DNA from: Erythrocercus mccallii
Lineage: Eukaryota > Chordata > Aves > Passeriformes > Dicruridae
Assembly: GCA_013397435.1 (NCBI GenBank)
Contig: VZRG01002311.1
Location: forward strand, 1-64,000
DNA: 64,000 bases
Reading direction: 5' to 3'
The stretch's first letter is position 1. Every line of letters starts with the position of its first letter. Made by a program: the position numbers and the translations under genes. Below the pieces are notes generated by a model, which had not been told where the DNA came from, did not search any database, and was given only the letters and a program-made list of their open reading frames with translations. This document shows positions 24,767-37,210 of this stretch, piece by piece.

Positions 24767-24843
24767 ACAACAACAACAACAACAACAACAACAAAAATAA
24801 AAAAATACCAAAACAAAGCAAAAAAAAAACACCAAAAAAAAAG
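24767..24843. repeat. (CAA)n microsatellite with A-rich flank
   Basis: Nine or so uninterrupted CAA units (24768-24795) followed by an A-rich tail with C interruptions to about 24843. On the minus strand the same tract reads (TTG)n preceded by T runs. Confidence 0.95.
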
Positions 24844-27800
24844 AGAGGGAAAAGTGATCAGTGGAAAAAGTATACTACAGAGCAAAATCCACACATAAAT
24901 ATCTGAAACAAACATTAAAAACTATACCATTTCCCTCAAGAAGGCCTTTTGCAAACTTGGAGGTGAAATTTAGGTTCAGTTGTAGCTAAAAAATTTCTTC
25001 AGTCAGAGAGGAAAATGTCAGCCAGTGAAAAGGGAGAATGTAAATATGCAAGTGAGGATAGGCCTTCAAGCAGGGGAGCAAGATTTTGCTTGGGGAAAAG
25101 ATAGTAAGCAAATAATTTTTCTTTGGCATATATCCCTTTCTGAAATCATTTGACAGCACTGGCTGCAGCGGACAGTATCCCTAAGAGGCAAAGCCATCTT
25201 TCAAAGAAGATCCCAAGAGAAGGAAAGCCCATGGGACAATGGTATATAAAGCAGTAAGAATTCTTTTGACAATAATCCAGGGATTGCCTCTTGAGGTAGA
25301 AACACCTGTAGTAAAATTTACACCCAGAAATTTCATACAAATGTCTGTCTAAGAATATAGCATTGCATGTCTTTAATGACAGTAGCTTCTCTCATTCTCT
25401 TAAAATGAAACACACTGCTAGTTTGACTTCCTCTATTCCTCAGAATAAGACAAGAATAACTTGGGAAAATACTGTCAAAAAGTGCTCTGACTCATAAACC
25501 TGCAGAAAATACAAATAAACCAGCAAAATCACAAATGAAAAAATCAGGCAGAAAAATATCATCAGATAAATAACAATAAGTTTTCTCACAGTGTTTCCTG
25601 TCAGACATGAATGAAAGCGCACATCAGTGATGAAGAGTAACTGACGTGACACAGTTCCACAACCTGCTTTATCCTGTAATATCACTGCTTATGCTACAGG
25701 ACTATTTTAAGAAGGAAAAAGTGTTTTTTACTGATCCAGTATTGACTTACTTGAAATGTTTATTAAAAAGGGTAACGTCTGCTAGACCACCTTGAGAATT
25801 AAAAACCTGTCTTCAAAGTCATAAATTAGAAGTATTCTGGAGAAATAAGTGATGCTGTCAGACTTTTAATTTCAAAACACAGTGATTCTTTTCAATACTG
25901 TAAAACTGTCACCTCTCTGGATAAATTATAGTTTAGAAATTACTGCAATCAGCTAAACATGATAAACAAGAAGTTGCAATATATGAGTATTTGGAATGGA
26001 ATATGGGAGTGAAGGAAGTACATCTGGAGTGGTTTTGTAAACATGCCATATCTAAACATTAGCAGCACAAATGTTAAGGATACAAAAGTCTTTTGTTGCC
26101 TGCTTTTCTTCAGCATCTTAGGGAGTTATGGAAATAACCATTGGCCAAGTTATTCATTAAAACAATTATATAGTAGTCATTCAGATCTGGGGTTTGCAAA
26201 CAAACTCTGGATGTTACATAGATACAGTCCAGACAAGACTAAAGCCTGGTGATCTCATTACTTGGGAACTGTAATAGTACAATTCTTCCAGAGAAGTTTA
26301 CAGCTGGGTTAACCTAAAAGGCTATTATTGCCTCCTTTATATGGGTGCTCTTTCAACTAAGTTACCACAGATCTCATTTTCAGAGGTGCCCTCTAAGTGT
26401 CTTCTTAAGAACTCACTGAATGGACTCTCCTTACTTACTCCAGTATACGAAGTTTTTGGAATCTTGGGTGGAAGATTATCAACTAACAATAAGATTCAAA
26501 ATTACATTTTGAAAAGCCTGAGATCAATATATATCGATCCCCAGAACACTGTCTCTGAGTGCTGAGATATTGTCCACTAACACAAGAAAAACACTGCAAG
26601 CATCTTTAAAAAATGGAGTCAGGGAAGGAATGAAATGAAAACATAGAGCAAAGTCAACAAGTCAGAGAAGTGAAAAATGTTAGATTCTTTTGGGATAAAA
26701 GAACTGTCATAGAATAGGAAGAAAGACCCACTCAGTACAGACACTGACTGTGATCATCTCAGAAACCTGTGGCAGTGGTCCAGAGAAGAACTGGTAAGAA
26801 TGGTCTGCAAAAAGAGAAAGAGACAGGAGTAGGAAATTGTGGAGGGGAGAGGAAGGATATAGAACCCAAAGAAATTACATTTCCTGTCTTATTATTTCAG
26901 CTGCTTTGCTCTTGGTTTATCTAGTTTTTCTTGTAAAGACATCAGAGACAGAAAGTGAAGGAAAGAGACAAGGAAATAGCCTATTTACTAGGTTTGAAAA
27001 AATAATAATAAGAAAGTTTCTTTCAAAAGCATAAAAGTTATCAATAACCGAAAAAACCTGCTCTTAGCTGTCTCATTGCTTGCAGCCAAATCTTAAGGAA
27101 GGACCTGAAACTAATTTATTCACTATGGGAGAAAATGTGCCTTTTACAGATGTTTCTTCATGCCCTTCTCTCATAATTGAGGAAAAGTTGCTCCGTAATT
27201 AAGAACATTTCTTTGGTGAGTGGATATTAAAAATCAACAGCTTAAATGCCAGAGTATTTCCTTGAACATATCATCACACGCACACAAGAAAGAGATCAGT
27301 GATGTGTTGTGATGATCAGTGCAGTGATGCCAAACTGATTTTTGCCTCTTCGCTTTTATATATTGTTTAAAAATTTGTAGCTCTGTAGCCTATTACATAG
27401 ATTTGTAGCTAGCATTTCACCTACTCTATTAGACAGAAAAACAGAACATATTCCTAGAGACTCCAGTCCTCTGGGAACCAAAGTTAAATTTTCTGGGAAC
27501 CAAGCTTAAAATGGCTTCTTGAAACCTATTCTCAGTTAGTAACAATTTAATTAATATCTAAACCGGAGGGGTTAAAAAAAGGGTTGAACCAGGAAGGAGT
27601 TGTCTCTAACTGGGGATTCTTGTCAGTTATGCTAATTGGGAAACATAAAATTGTGCCTGCTTTATGTGTGTGCATCTTCAGTGCATTTTCAGCATGTATT
27701 CCAGCGTGTTGTGCACCATAAAGGATCCTTTATAGAGGTAACCACATTTTTATCACCTGATTGTGTCTGACTTTTTGTCTGACTGCTTTTAGGACTGAAA

Positions 27801-28795
27801 AGACATCAGCAGGACTGCTGTAGGAATTATTTCCTCCACATATTCTATTGTATTCACTTACTGAACTTCAGAATTCTACTAACAAAATAATTTCCAAAAG
27901 GATAAATAATGTTTATGTGGAAAAAAAATGTACCTCTCTAATACAAGTCAATGCAAGTAGTGATGCTGAGGGTGAAAGGAGATATGGAATATTCCTCTAT
28001 GGTACTGAGAAAAAAACCTGCATATTCCTAGACCAGGAAATTCAAGTAAAATCAAAACTATTATGTCCTTCTAACCTGTAAACAGCTCAGTATCTCTTTT
28101 GTGCTACAACAGAAGTGACCACAAAGTTTTAAACACTGAGCTATAGCTTTAGGTCTTCCTATTGTCAAGATTTACCTCCTATGTTTAAGACTCATTGGAC
28201 AAGAGGTCCCTCCCAATCTAAGTTGTTCATAGCAGACGTACAGCAGGGACTTATGAAAGGAACAGGTCTGGAGTCATTCAGGGATAGGGGGAGGCAGACT
28301 GTATTGCCCCTTTGCAATCTGGGAAGCTGCCTGTACCATGGGGTTATGTGGCAAATTGGCACTACTCACCTTAGCAGGCTTTATTGGCTCTTTCTGCATT
28401 CTAATGAATTACTCACCAATTCCTCTCCAGTATAGCTTAGCTGCTGACTACAGACCTTAACCTCTAGGGTGGAAGCTACACCTTACAAGATTTAAAATTT
28501 ACAAGACTCATATGTCTGAAGACATAAAACTGAGATACTGAGACAGTAAGACTGCTTCACCTTGTTCTTTAAAACAAAAAGCACTTCTGTTTTCAGTACC
28601 ACAGCTAATACCTATAGTTTGACTAAAAGTAAACTCCACAGTATTATTATCTTGTATTCACCATACACACAACAGGTTAAAAAAAATCTGCTTTTTTGAC
28701 CCTTTTTTTCTATAATATTCGCTCTCCTCTTTTTGCATAACATTTAAAAATAGAATAATCCTAAATAAAAGTGCTCTGGTTGAGGCATAGATATT

Positions 28796-29372
28796 TGTGT
28801 TGGGTCTAGCTGAAATGGAGGTATTTTTCCCTACAGCACTTCCTCACACTGCTGTGCTTTATATTGGTAGCTAGAAAGGAGTTTGTAACACAGCAGAATT
28901 TTGGCTACTGTTGAGAGGTGCTGGCACAGCATTGATGCTGTCTCTCCAATATTCTGCATCACCTCCCAGAAGGCTGGGAGTGGGCAAGGTCTTGGGAGGG
29001 GACCTAGTCAGGACAGCTGACCCAAACTGACTAAAGGGATATTCCATACAATATGACATCAGCTCAACAACAAAGGCTAAAAGAAAGGAGGAAGAAGAGG
29101 GTGTATTCATTATTTACAAGAGCCACGTGTGCTGAAGTCTTGCTTCCCAGGAAGTGCCTGGACGCTGCCTGCTGATGGAAAGTAGAGAAAAAAAAACTTG
29201 GCTTTTTTCATTCTTGTGCATGTGACCTTTCACTTTTGCTTTAATAAATTGCCTCATATCTTGAACTACAAGTATTTTTTCCATCCTATTTCCTTCTCCT
29301 GTCTTGCTGAGAAGGGGAGTGATAGAATGGCTTGGTGGGCACCTGGTGATCAGCCAAGGTCAACCCACCACA
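28796..29372 (+). mobile_element. Solo avian ERV LTR with 5-bp target-site duplication
   Basis: A 577-bp solo LTR in plus orientation that begins TGTGTTGGG and ends CCACCACA (TG...CA ends). Landmarks in order: 'tctagctgaaatggaggtat', 'cacactgctgtgctttatat', 'cttgggaggggacctagtca', 'gacagctgacccaaactgac', 'gggatattccatacaatatg', 'gaagtcttgcttcccaggaa', AATAAA at 29243-29248, 'gagtgatagaatggcttggt', 'caaggtcaacccaccaca'. The 5-mer ATATT directly precedes (28791-28795) and directly follows (29373-29377) it. A 5-bp duplication fits the ERVL class. No internal viral sequence remains, so recombination between two LTRs of a former provirus is the likely origin. It lies antisense in an intron. Confidence 0.9.
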
Positions 29373-32300
29373 ATATTTTGCTCTTAATACTGTTTCTTTT
29401 ATTTGCCAGTGGACCAACACATTTTTGATTATATATTTGATTCCTCATGGACTTTCTTCTGTCAGTTAAATTACAGGTTGAACTCAACTCCCTACACATG
29501 TTGAAGTTTAGGAATTGATGTGAAATTTACCAGATGGCGAAATCTGAGCTGCAAAACAGATTAAATGCTTGAGCCCCACAATATATTTAATTATCAATTA
29601 TTTATAAGTAAATCCCATTAATTTTAAAAGTTACTGTAGCTACTGTAAAATAGTTTGGAATAAAACCAGGAATAAATACTAAAAACATGCTTTAGGCATA
29701 TTGGAGGACATAAGTAATCTATTTTACATTCATTTTTAATAGCATTGTTGGACATGTAAATTCCAAATAATGTTATTTGTTAAACTTGCATAAATTCATG
29801 CATAGAGACAATGCTTACAGAAAAACAACAGGAACTTTACGTTACACAGTCACATATAATTGTGTGCAGTGGGGTAGTGTTATGAGAATGGCATGGCAGC
29901 ATAACTCTTTCTTCATATTCTAGTTTTGAGGAACACATGACTTTTGGAGAAATCTGATTTAGGTTTTTTGGGGAAGGCCTGATCAAGCTTCTTAACTCTA
30001 ATACTACTTCTGATATCCTCATCTTTGATTTTGCTTTTTCATAAATATTACCACCACATTAGGCCAATATTATCACACTACCTCTCTAATTTAAGTGTTT
30101 TGAGCAGCCATATTACCTTACACTGAATACCCTTTATCTGTTTAACTTGTATCTCAATTTTTGTGAACAGTACAGGAATATTTCTTGCTGTCACAATGCT
30201 CATCATACTTTAATTTACATCTCTACTCTTCCCTAACAGCAACTAAGAAATGAAAGAATTTTATAGCAAGAGGATAAAGAGATAGGACAAGAGCAGTGGC
30301 TCCAAGTGTAGAAACAGAAATCACAGCTGTTCAACTACTGTTAAGCATAAACCCATTCACACTGACAGCAAGCTCTGTAGGCGTGCCTAGGGCTCTGCAT
30401 GTTAGAAAATACCTGGCAAGTTAACACAGTACCAAACATTTTGAGAAAGTCTGTCCTCAGACAGGAAGTGAAAAGGAGCTGTAAGGAAGCTGTGGTGTGC
30501 TGTGATTATAGCTGCTCTGGAGGTGCTTTACTGAGAATGATGTAGAAGTGGTCATGTGGATTGATTTTTCTTGCCTGTCAGATATATCATCAGACATATA
30601 AAATATCCTAGAACTTTGCCTTCTATCATATATCGTGTATTTTTTGACTACTACAACATAGTGGCACAGCTCAGGAAAATGGAAAGTGTTCTTGTATCTT
30701 TAAAAATATGAAGCTGATCTAAACAAGTACAGTATGAACAATTGTAAATTGCAGGTAAAATATAGACATATGAAAAAGCAGTTCAAAAATGAGTTTGAAA
30801 TACAATGTGTAAATTGTATAGCAAGTAACAATTTTTTTTCAAGTCTATGAGAAAAAAAAATAGTTTTGTACAAATGCCATTCCATCCTGCATCACTCCTA
30901 AAGAAATAGAATTGGACAGGTATTGAGAAGGATTAGAAGAATGATTAAAGACAGTAAATATCTTCTGGTCTATAGAATCATACCATAAGTATGGTGAATA
31001 GAAAACAACTTGTTACTGATATTTTTCCCCATAAGAACTAGATGACATTAAGTGAACACAGCAGGAGTCAAGTTTAAACTTTACATATTAAATAAATTGT
31101 GTAACTTCTTGTCGATTTGTGGATTTAAGGCATTTACATGCGTTCAAAATAGGACTGAATAATTCTACTGAAGGATTCAAAATATAAAGAACATTGCTAG
31201 CTTGAGTGGTTTAGGGTGGGTTGAGGCCTTAATTAACTGCATGTTTGCAATGATTTTCTGTCCTTCACTAGAAAATCATTAGTGGCCAGTGCTAGTTATG
31301 GAACACTGGTTAAATGGTCTGGTATACAGAATTTATGGTCTATGCAGAAATGCGTATTTCGCCCCTTCAGATACTTAGGTTTACAAAGTGCAACGTGTAC
31401 TTTCAAATATTTATCTGTGAGTAAACACTATGTCAGTAATGACTATAAATATAGTCATTAAAAGCACACATTTTAAACTATCTAGCAATATTTGGTATGA
31501 TTCATAAATATAAGCTAGGGTTTTAAATAAAATAGGAATTATATTCAACATTTGTCTCCATAGGGGAGGCTGGGATAGAAGTAAAACCAAGTAATTCTAC
31601 TTTCCAGAAAGGAAAATTAAATTTATATAAAGATACAACTTGTCTGAAGAAAGGAAGTGAGGTGCATCCCAATTTACCTCAAGAAATTCTTCCCTTATGT
31701 CTGTCCAAAATAACTGTGCCAGAATCTTACTCTAATGCTTCCAGTGCTATTGTCTACTGTCTCTGAATCATTCAATGGCACTTTTATTTTTCATGATCCG
31801 ATTATTTATTTTGATGTCATCCTTGTAACAAAGTTTTGCTGTATTCACAGGATAGAGCCAAAGAAAGCACAGCAGTTTGCACATCTGCAGGAATTGTTAT
31901 GGATGACTAACCCCTATAAGAAGCTCCTTATATCTCTGTACATTTTACAATACCTGTTCAGTTTACTTCATGCTTACATTTTACATTTACACTCTAATTG
32001 ACACAGTCAAGAGTTAAGTTCCTGCTGTTAATTTTAGCTAAAAAATAAGGTCTAGATTTGTAGTACAATCATCTTACTAAAATATTACATTTGTAACAGA
32101 GAAATACATTAATTAAAAAATCATCAGAAACATTAATAAGTATTCAGTTGTCCTTTCAAGAAAGATAAAGTACACAATATTCCCATTAATTGTGCATATT
32201 TTATGGTGAGCGTCCTGAAATTAATAATGATTCTTTTCCACGCAAAACAAAGATATGGACTCCAATGTCTGAACCCATGGCAGACCTCAGCTGATTGTAT

Positions 32301-33308
32301 GCACAAATCAAAAAAGGGGTGGTAAAAAAACCCACTTTACCTCAAGTATGTGTGTTCATGCAGACAAATAGATGCGTAAAACATATTATGGCATCAATAT
32401 ACTAATTTGTATGCACAATTACGTATTATAGATCAAAGTTGAACTTGCATAATACAGAATAGAGAAATTCTGTTCACTTTTTGATTTCCTTAAATTTCAA
32501 TGGTAGCATCTCATCAATAATTTTTTTCCCCTAAAAAATGTTGAGGTACTTCAGGACAAAATTCTACAGATGCTGTCTTGATAACTTTTTCAACATTTCA
32601 ACATCTTTTTGTCATTTTATATCATTATTTAATAAAATGAAATAAATAAAGAAAAAACTCCAAACAAAGTATTTTGAAAAACAAAGTTTGGAAGACTGAA
32701 TACAAATTTCCAAGATAAAAATATTTTCTATGAAGATGAGGGCATTATATAAAAATGTGTATCTAAACATCATTTATATTAAATTTTTTAGTTCCTTGTT
32801 TGAAATGCTGTAGTTATGAACACCATATAAATAGTTGAAAGGTTTTTAATACTTTGAAGAATTCAAATTTGCCACATATTATTTTAAAACAGCTTTTTCA
32901 TGTAACTCTGTTATACAATGTCACCATATTTGTCAAAGCACACAGAATAATTTCTTGTTTTATTTTGAAAGTTTAATTTAAATTCATATTTTTAGTATTC
33001 TTCAAAAGTAGAAAGAAATCCTTTGTTTTATATGAAGCAATATAGAATATTCCAAATTAATTTTAGAAATCAGTGTTTCAGTAATGGTGGAGTTAAGTAG
33101 TTAAAACCACTTCTCATCAGTTCTAAAGAATAAATTTCTACATAAAATTCTTAGGGCTGAATATATAAAAACATGTGTGTTTCTTAGATATGAAAGAACT
33201 AAATGGAAAATTTTCTTTTAAGCATCAACGGAATGACAATGCCTAAAATTTGATGCTTTATGTAGGATGCATATTAATGATATACAAACCATGAAAGTAT
33301 ATATTTAC

Positions 33309-33422
33309 CTTCACAGGATGGAGAGGATCCTTCAAACTGCAACTGTGCATTCAGTTTGCAGGTTAATATATCTTGTCCAATAAGAGTGAAACCAGGATGG
33401 CACCTGTACTTCACAAAATCTC
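33309..33422 (-). CDS. CSMD1: CSMD1 exon: second half of sushi 13
   Basis: Encodes the C-terminal 38 or so residues of sushi 13: DFVKYRCHPGFTLIGQD, LTCKLNAQLQFEGS and PSCE, giving cysteines 2, 3 and 4 of the domain. The usual Trp before the last cysteine is replaced by Phe in LQFEG. The exon begins with GA after TTTTTCAG, completing a glycine codon split with the previous exon, and ends with one G before GTAAAT, completed to GCA by the CUB 14 exon. It is separated from the first half of the same domain by only 145 bases. Confidence 0.93.
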
Positions 33423-33567
33423 CTGAAAAAGGTATGGAAAAAAGTTGAACCTTAAAAAATCCTTCAAACAGAAGTATACCAAAATCTCAGGTGGAAGATG
33501 AAATAGCTTAGTTTAACTAGAATTCAAGTGCAAACAGAAAAAAAAGAAAGAAATACTATCATTTTAC
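33423..33567 (-). other. Very short intron (145 bp) within sushi 13
   Basis: Donor GTAAAA, acceptor ACCTTTTTCAG on the minus strand; a T-rich patch also follows the donor. With 145 bases it is by far the shortest intron in the window, where the others range from about 1.4 to 11.3 kb. It interrupts the domain in phase 1. Confidence 0.92.
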
Positions 33568-33648
33568 CTATTTCAAAGTCATCATCTTCTGTAAACAAAT
33601 CTGCATGTGGAACTGTTGGTGGAGGCTGGCACTTCCTGAGCTGATAAG
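33568..33648 (-). CDS. CSMD1: CSMD1 exon: first half of sushi 13
   Basis: A small exon of 81 bases encoding YQLRKCQPPP, then TVPHADLFTEDDDFEIG. It supplies cysteine 1 of the domain and a strongly acidic stretch (EDDDFE) before the split. It starts with CT after TTTGCAG, completing a GCT alanine with CUB 13, and ends with one G completed to glycine by the next exon. The length is a multiple of three and both borders are phase 1, so skipping this exon alone would keep the frame but remove the first cysteine and destroy the sushi fold. Confidence 0.92.
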   Translation of the reverse strand, partial: LISSGSASLHQQFHMQICLQKMMTLK

Positions 33649-33807
33649 CTGCAAATTTAAGTGAAAAAAATTAAATATTGGTGTGTTAAAGAGTATTTTA
33701 CAGAAAATTCATTTCACATGCACACTTCCCAAATTATGAGAGGTGAATTAAACCTCCTGGTCTCTCAGTTACAATATTTTCCAAGTTCAATGTCATTACA
33801 TGACATG

Positions 33808-33979
33808 AGCGTGATGAGACACTAGAACAGGCTGCCCAGAGAAGTTGTGTATCTAAGGAATCATACAAGTTGAGCCCTAAACCTGGTCTAGTGGAAGATG
33901 TTTCTGTCCACGGCAGGGGGATTGGAACCAAATGATCTCTAAGGTCTCTTTAAATATAAGATATTCTATGATTCTATGA
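33808..33979 (+). mobile_element. CR1 LINE 3' end, plus orientation
   Basis: A 5'-truncated CR1 of about 170 bases. It reads 'gtgatgagacactagaacag', 'gctgcccagagaagttgtgt', 'cctggtctagtggaagatgt', 'gtccacggcagggggattgg', 'aaccaaatgatctctaaggt' and ends in the repeated 'attctatgattctatga' terminus. It is antisense to CSMD1 and its 5' limit is approximate. Confidence 0.92.
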
Positions 33980-34851
33980 CTCTTTAAACAAAGTCTCTTT
34001 TCTGCTTTTCAAACCTGTTTTAATAAATTATGAGCAATCTCATAAGAAGGTTGACCACTAAAATGACTGTGTTTCTAAAATGAAATGGGATGCTTACAAC
34101 TTTCTGGATTAAAAAAATTCAAAACAGAAATAAAGATTGTGATGAGAGTGCATATACTAAAGAAAAATTCTCCCCTTCATGGAACTAATTAACCATCAGA
34201 ATAAAATTCTCTGGACAACTTGATAATCCTATCCACTTTTGGTTTTGCTTCTCAGGTTAAGTGCAGTGGGTGACCATGCATAATAACCTCGTTTTAGGAG
34301 AAAAGTACAGACAAGAGAAACATTTCAGATTCTGAGTAACATCTCCATATGGACTTCCCTATGCAAACAGGTATCTCAGGTACTCTCTTTCTGTGATGTT
34401 TACTTTGGTCTTTGTGAATTAATTCATTGTATATTTTTGATTTAGAGTCCAGAAGGCTAACCATCTTCCATTTATTTACATATTTTGGGTGACTTAGTCC
34501 AAATTAGAACTAGAATTATAGTTCAGATTTTCACTTCTGAGTTAGATGCCCAATTTTCACAACCTTTAGCTCTGAATGTAACTTTGAACAAAGTATTTTG
34601 CTGCATGTCAGTCTTTATGCTATTGTTTAACCCTACCATAGCATCCCAGAAACTTTTCTGACCATAAGCCCTAGGCAAGGTCATCTGGAGAATAATTTTA
34701 GTAAAGAAAGTTAAATCTTATTGAATAAATAGGCCAAAGTAATTAAAAGAGTAAGAGCTTAATATTAGATGGCAATGGTTAACATTAAAGATAGAACACA
34801 GTTTATTAGATGCCTCATATTAACATTCTTATGATTTTTTAATATGTAATT

Positions 34852-34938
34852 AAAAAAAAACCCAACAAAACTAAACTAAAAAAAAAAAACCCAAACAACA
34901 AACAAACAAACAAAACCCCCCACATAAAACAAAACAGC
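34852..34938. repeat. A-rich simple repeat with CAAA units
   Basis: Runs of A separated by C or CC, including 'acaaacaaacaaacaaaacc' near 34897-34917. On the minus strand it is T-rich and lies about 110 bases downstream of the CUB 13 second-half donor. Confidence 0.92.
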
Positions 34939-35045
34939 AAATCCATGAGTCCCGGTAAATCAGTGAACCACAAAGTTAAGAAATATTTTTAAAATTCACT
35001 AAATGATTGCGGTAATTATATGTTAATTATATAAAGAAAACTAAC

Positions 35046-35191
35046 CATGAAAATTGAGGACAAAGAATCCTCCTGTTGAAAAATCACTGTGAAATTTGAG
35101 GAGGACTTGATTGGTAGAACTGTAAGCTGTTTCCAGGGCTGTGTTCCCACTGAAAACTCCTAGCTGAGGTGAGTTATGGTCAGGACCATCC
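35046..35191 (-). CDS. CSMD1: CSMD1 exon: second half of CUB 13
   Basis: Encodes the C-terminal 48 or so residues of CUB 13: DGPDHNSPQLGVFSGNTALE, then SSTNQVLLKFHSDFSTGGFF and VLNFH. There is no cysteine, so the second CUB disulfide is missing, as in the other two CUBs here. FHSDFS supplies the acidic residue expected for the third calcium ligand (inference). The exon begins with one G after TTCCAG, which completes TGG (Trp) from the previous exon, and ends with one G before GTTAGT, completed to GCT by sushi 13. Confidence 0.94.
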
Positions 35192-37032
35192 CTGGAATGT
35201 AAAACAATAAAAAGTCAGATGAAAAACTAATGTTATTAACACTCAAATTAACAGTCTCCTTTCTCTGGAAAGCAGTTTCAATTTTTTGTAAAAAATTATT
35301 TTCCTGATGATTTAAAATGAGTTTCTTAATTTTTTTTTTTTAAATTCTAGCAGCACCATACGCTTTCCAACTTCAAACATGAAGTTTTTATATTTACATG
35401 GGCAAGAAATTTAGTGGTTGCAAGAAATTTTCAATGTTTGTTCCTGCCAAAAAGTTTTCATGTACAGATCAGATGTAGAAAAAAACAAAAAAATAGAAGT
35501 TTTGTAATGCTGTCATATTTCTAGCATTTTGACCCAAGTGCTACAAGGCTTCAACTCATGGTTAAGACAAAGAATTGTGGAAATTGCAAGTTGCTCTGCC
35601 ATTTATATAAATTCCAAAGATTCAAAGGTATGTCCTAAGGGAAAAAAAAAGAGAGGGGACACAAAATAGGAAAAAAAAAAAAAGTGTTTTCTGTTTCTCA
35701 GCAGTAGGATAAGACATACTCCAATAACATCAGGCTTCATTCACTTCCAGTATAATAATGTAGAACATTTAGACCTGAACAGTCAGAATGAATAAATGAA
35801 CAAAACAAAACTACTTTTATCACTGAAGTATCTTTTGAGCGCTAGTTGTTTTGTACATTACATGAAATGAATCTGAACTGAATGAAAAAGCTTTTGCAAT
35901 ATGTTGTTTTAGATGGCTTGAGATTACCTAGAATGTCTCAGAAAGCTGTTAGCTTTTGACATGTCATTGTCTTTCAATCAGAGGGATATTTATTCCTCTC
36001 AGCTATACAGTTGAAAAGCCAAGCATTATATGTATATATATTATATATATATATATATACACACACACAACCCATGAGAGAAGACAATCTATGATGTATT
36101 TTACACTTGTTTACAAGTGATGCAGAGGCAGCCAAATGGCTATTCAGAAACAGTTTTACATCTCTATAAACAAACTATCTGAAAAAACCTCACCAATAGC
36201 TATAGGAATAGTGGACTAGCTGGGAGATTGGAGCAGCTGACTCACACAGGAATAAGTTACATCCTAGTCTGTGCAAACTTTCCTTTGCCTTAACTATCTG
36301 TAGCACATATGACAAGTCACTTCTCACAGTATGTGGGATAAGAACCAGGCTTAGATAGAGATGACATGTCCAACACCTTCAGCATTATCTATGCCTGCTC
36401 TTAAATGCAGTAAATACTTATGCAAGAATTTAGACAGCTCTAAGGTCTCTTCCTTCAGCTGAGATCACAAGCTGAATGGGTTTGTGTGGAAAGAAATACA
36501 AACTCAGAGAAGAGGAACATACAATATGAAGCTTAAAGACATGGAAGTACATAGCCTGAAATTCTGGGTTAGAAAATATAAAAAGTATGTCTATCAGGCA
36601 TATTGAAATATTAAGAAAATTTAAGATAATCTTACTTAATGCCTAAATTAGTTAATGTCTAAAAATGTCAGAAAGTTTTGCAAAAACTAACATATATTGC
36701 CAGTATGTTCATGGAATGCATAATTCAATATAGTGTAGATTATTACATCACTTTGACCTTACATGGCCTCAAGCTAGAGAAGAGAGAGTCAAGCAAGATC
36801 TGTTTGATAACTGAGTTTGAGCTTCAAATTACTTTTGTAACAGTATCCTTAAAGAGTTCAGATAGTGATAAATATATATTTTTTTCAGATAACCTTAGAA
36901 GTTGTTTTATGCTGTTCTTCAACACGTAAGACAACCTAAAGACCAATACTAAGAAGATCTGTAGCTTGGAGCAGTGAGACTTGATAAATCAATCAGAAAA
37001 AAAAATCACTTCTGTTTCAAAAAATTGCCTAC
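35192..37032 (-). other. Intron splitting CUB 13
   Basis: About 1.8 kb. Apart from poly-A runs (about 35641-35650 and 35668-35683) and a TA/CA dinucleotide tract (36031-36069), I see no element or gene. Confidence 0.8.
36031..36069. repeat. (TA)n-(CA)n dinucleotide repeat
   Basis: Imperfect TA tract followed by about five AC units (36059-36069). A standard compound microsatellite, probably polymorphic. Confidence 0.93.
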
Positions 37033-37210
37033 CAAACTGCAATGTAGTCATTCACAGGTTCAGTCTGAAGTAAGGTAAAGTTGATATAAATCCCATGGCC
37101 TGGAGATACAATAATTAACCAAGTACAGTCCTTTGAATTTGGGTATTCTTCTGGAAATCCTGGGGAATAAACTGTACCATTCTGAGCAGTTACATTATAG
37201 CCACAAGGAG
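37033..37210 (-). CDS. CSMD1: CSMD1 exon: first half of CUB 13
   Basis: Encodes the N-terminal 59 residues of CUB 13: PCGYNVTAQNGTVYSPGFPE, then NSKDCTW with the second cysteine, then YINFTLLQTEPVNDYIAVW. Sequons NVT, NGT and NFT. The Glu in LQTE and Asp in VNDYIAV fit the acidic ligands of calcium-binding CUB domains (inference). The exon opens with CT after TTTTCAG, completing GCT (Ala), and ends with TG before GTAGGC, a phase 2 border that differs from the phase 1 split in the neighbouring CUB domains. Confidence 0.95.

Larger units (their letters stand above)
23872..33308 (-). other. Intron between sushi 13 and CUB 14 exons
   Basis: A 9.4-kb intron. It holds a CAA microsatellite with an A-rich flank (24767-24843) and a solo LTR with a target-site duplication (28791-29377). 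The stretches 23872-24766, 24844-28790 and 29378-33308 show no gene, RNA or mobile element that I can support; they are AT-rich with scattered short A or T runs. Confidence 0.8.
33649..35045 (-). other. Intron between CUB 13 and sushi 13 exons
   Basis: About 1.4 kb with a CR1 3' end (33808-33979) and an A-rich simple repeat (34852-34938). The middle part (33980-34851) shows nothing that I recognise. Confidence 0.8.
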
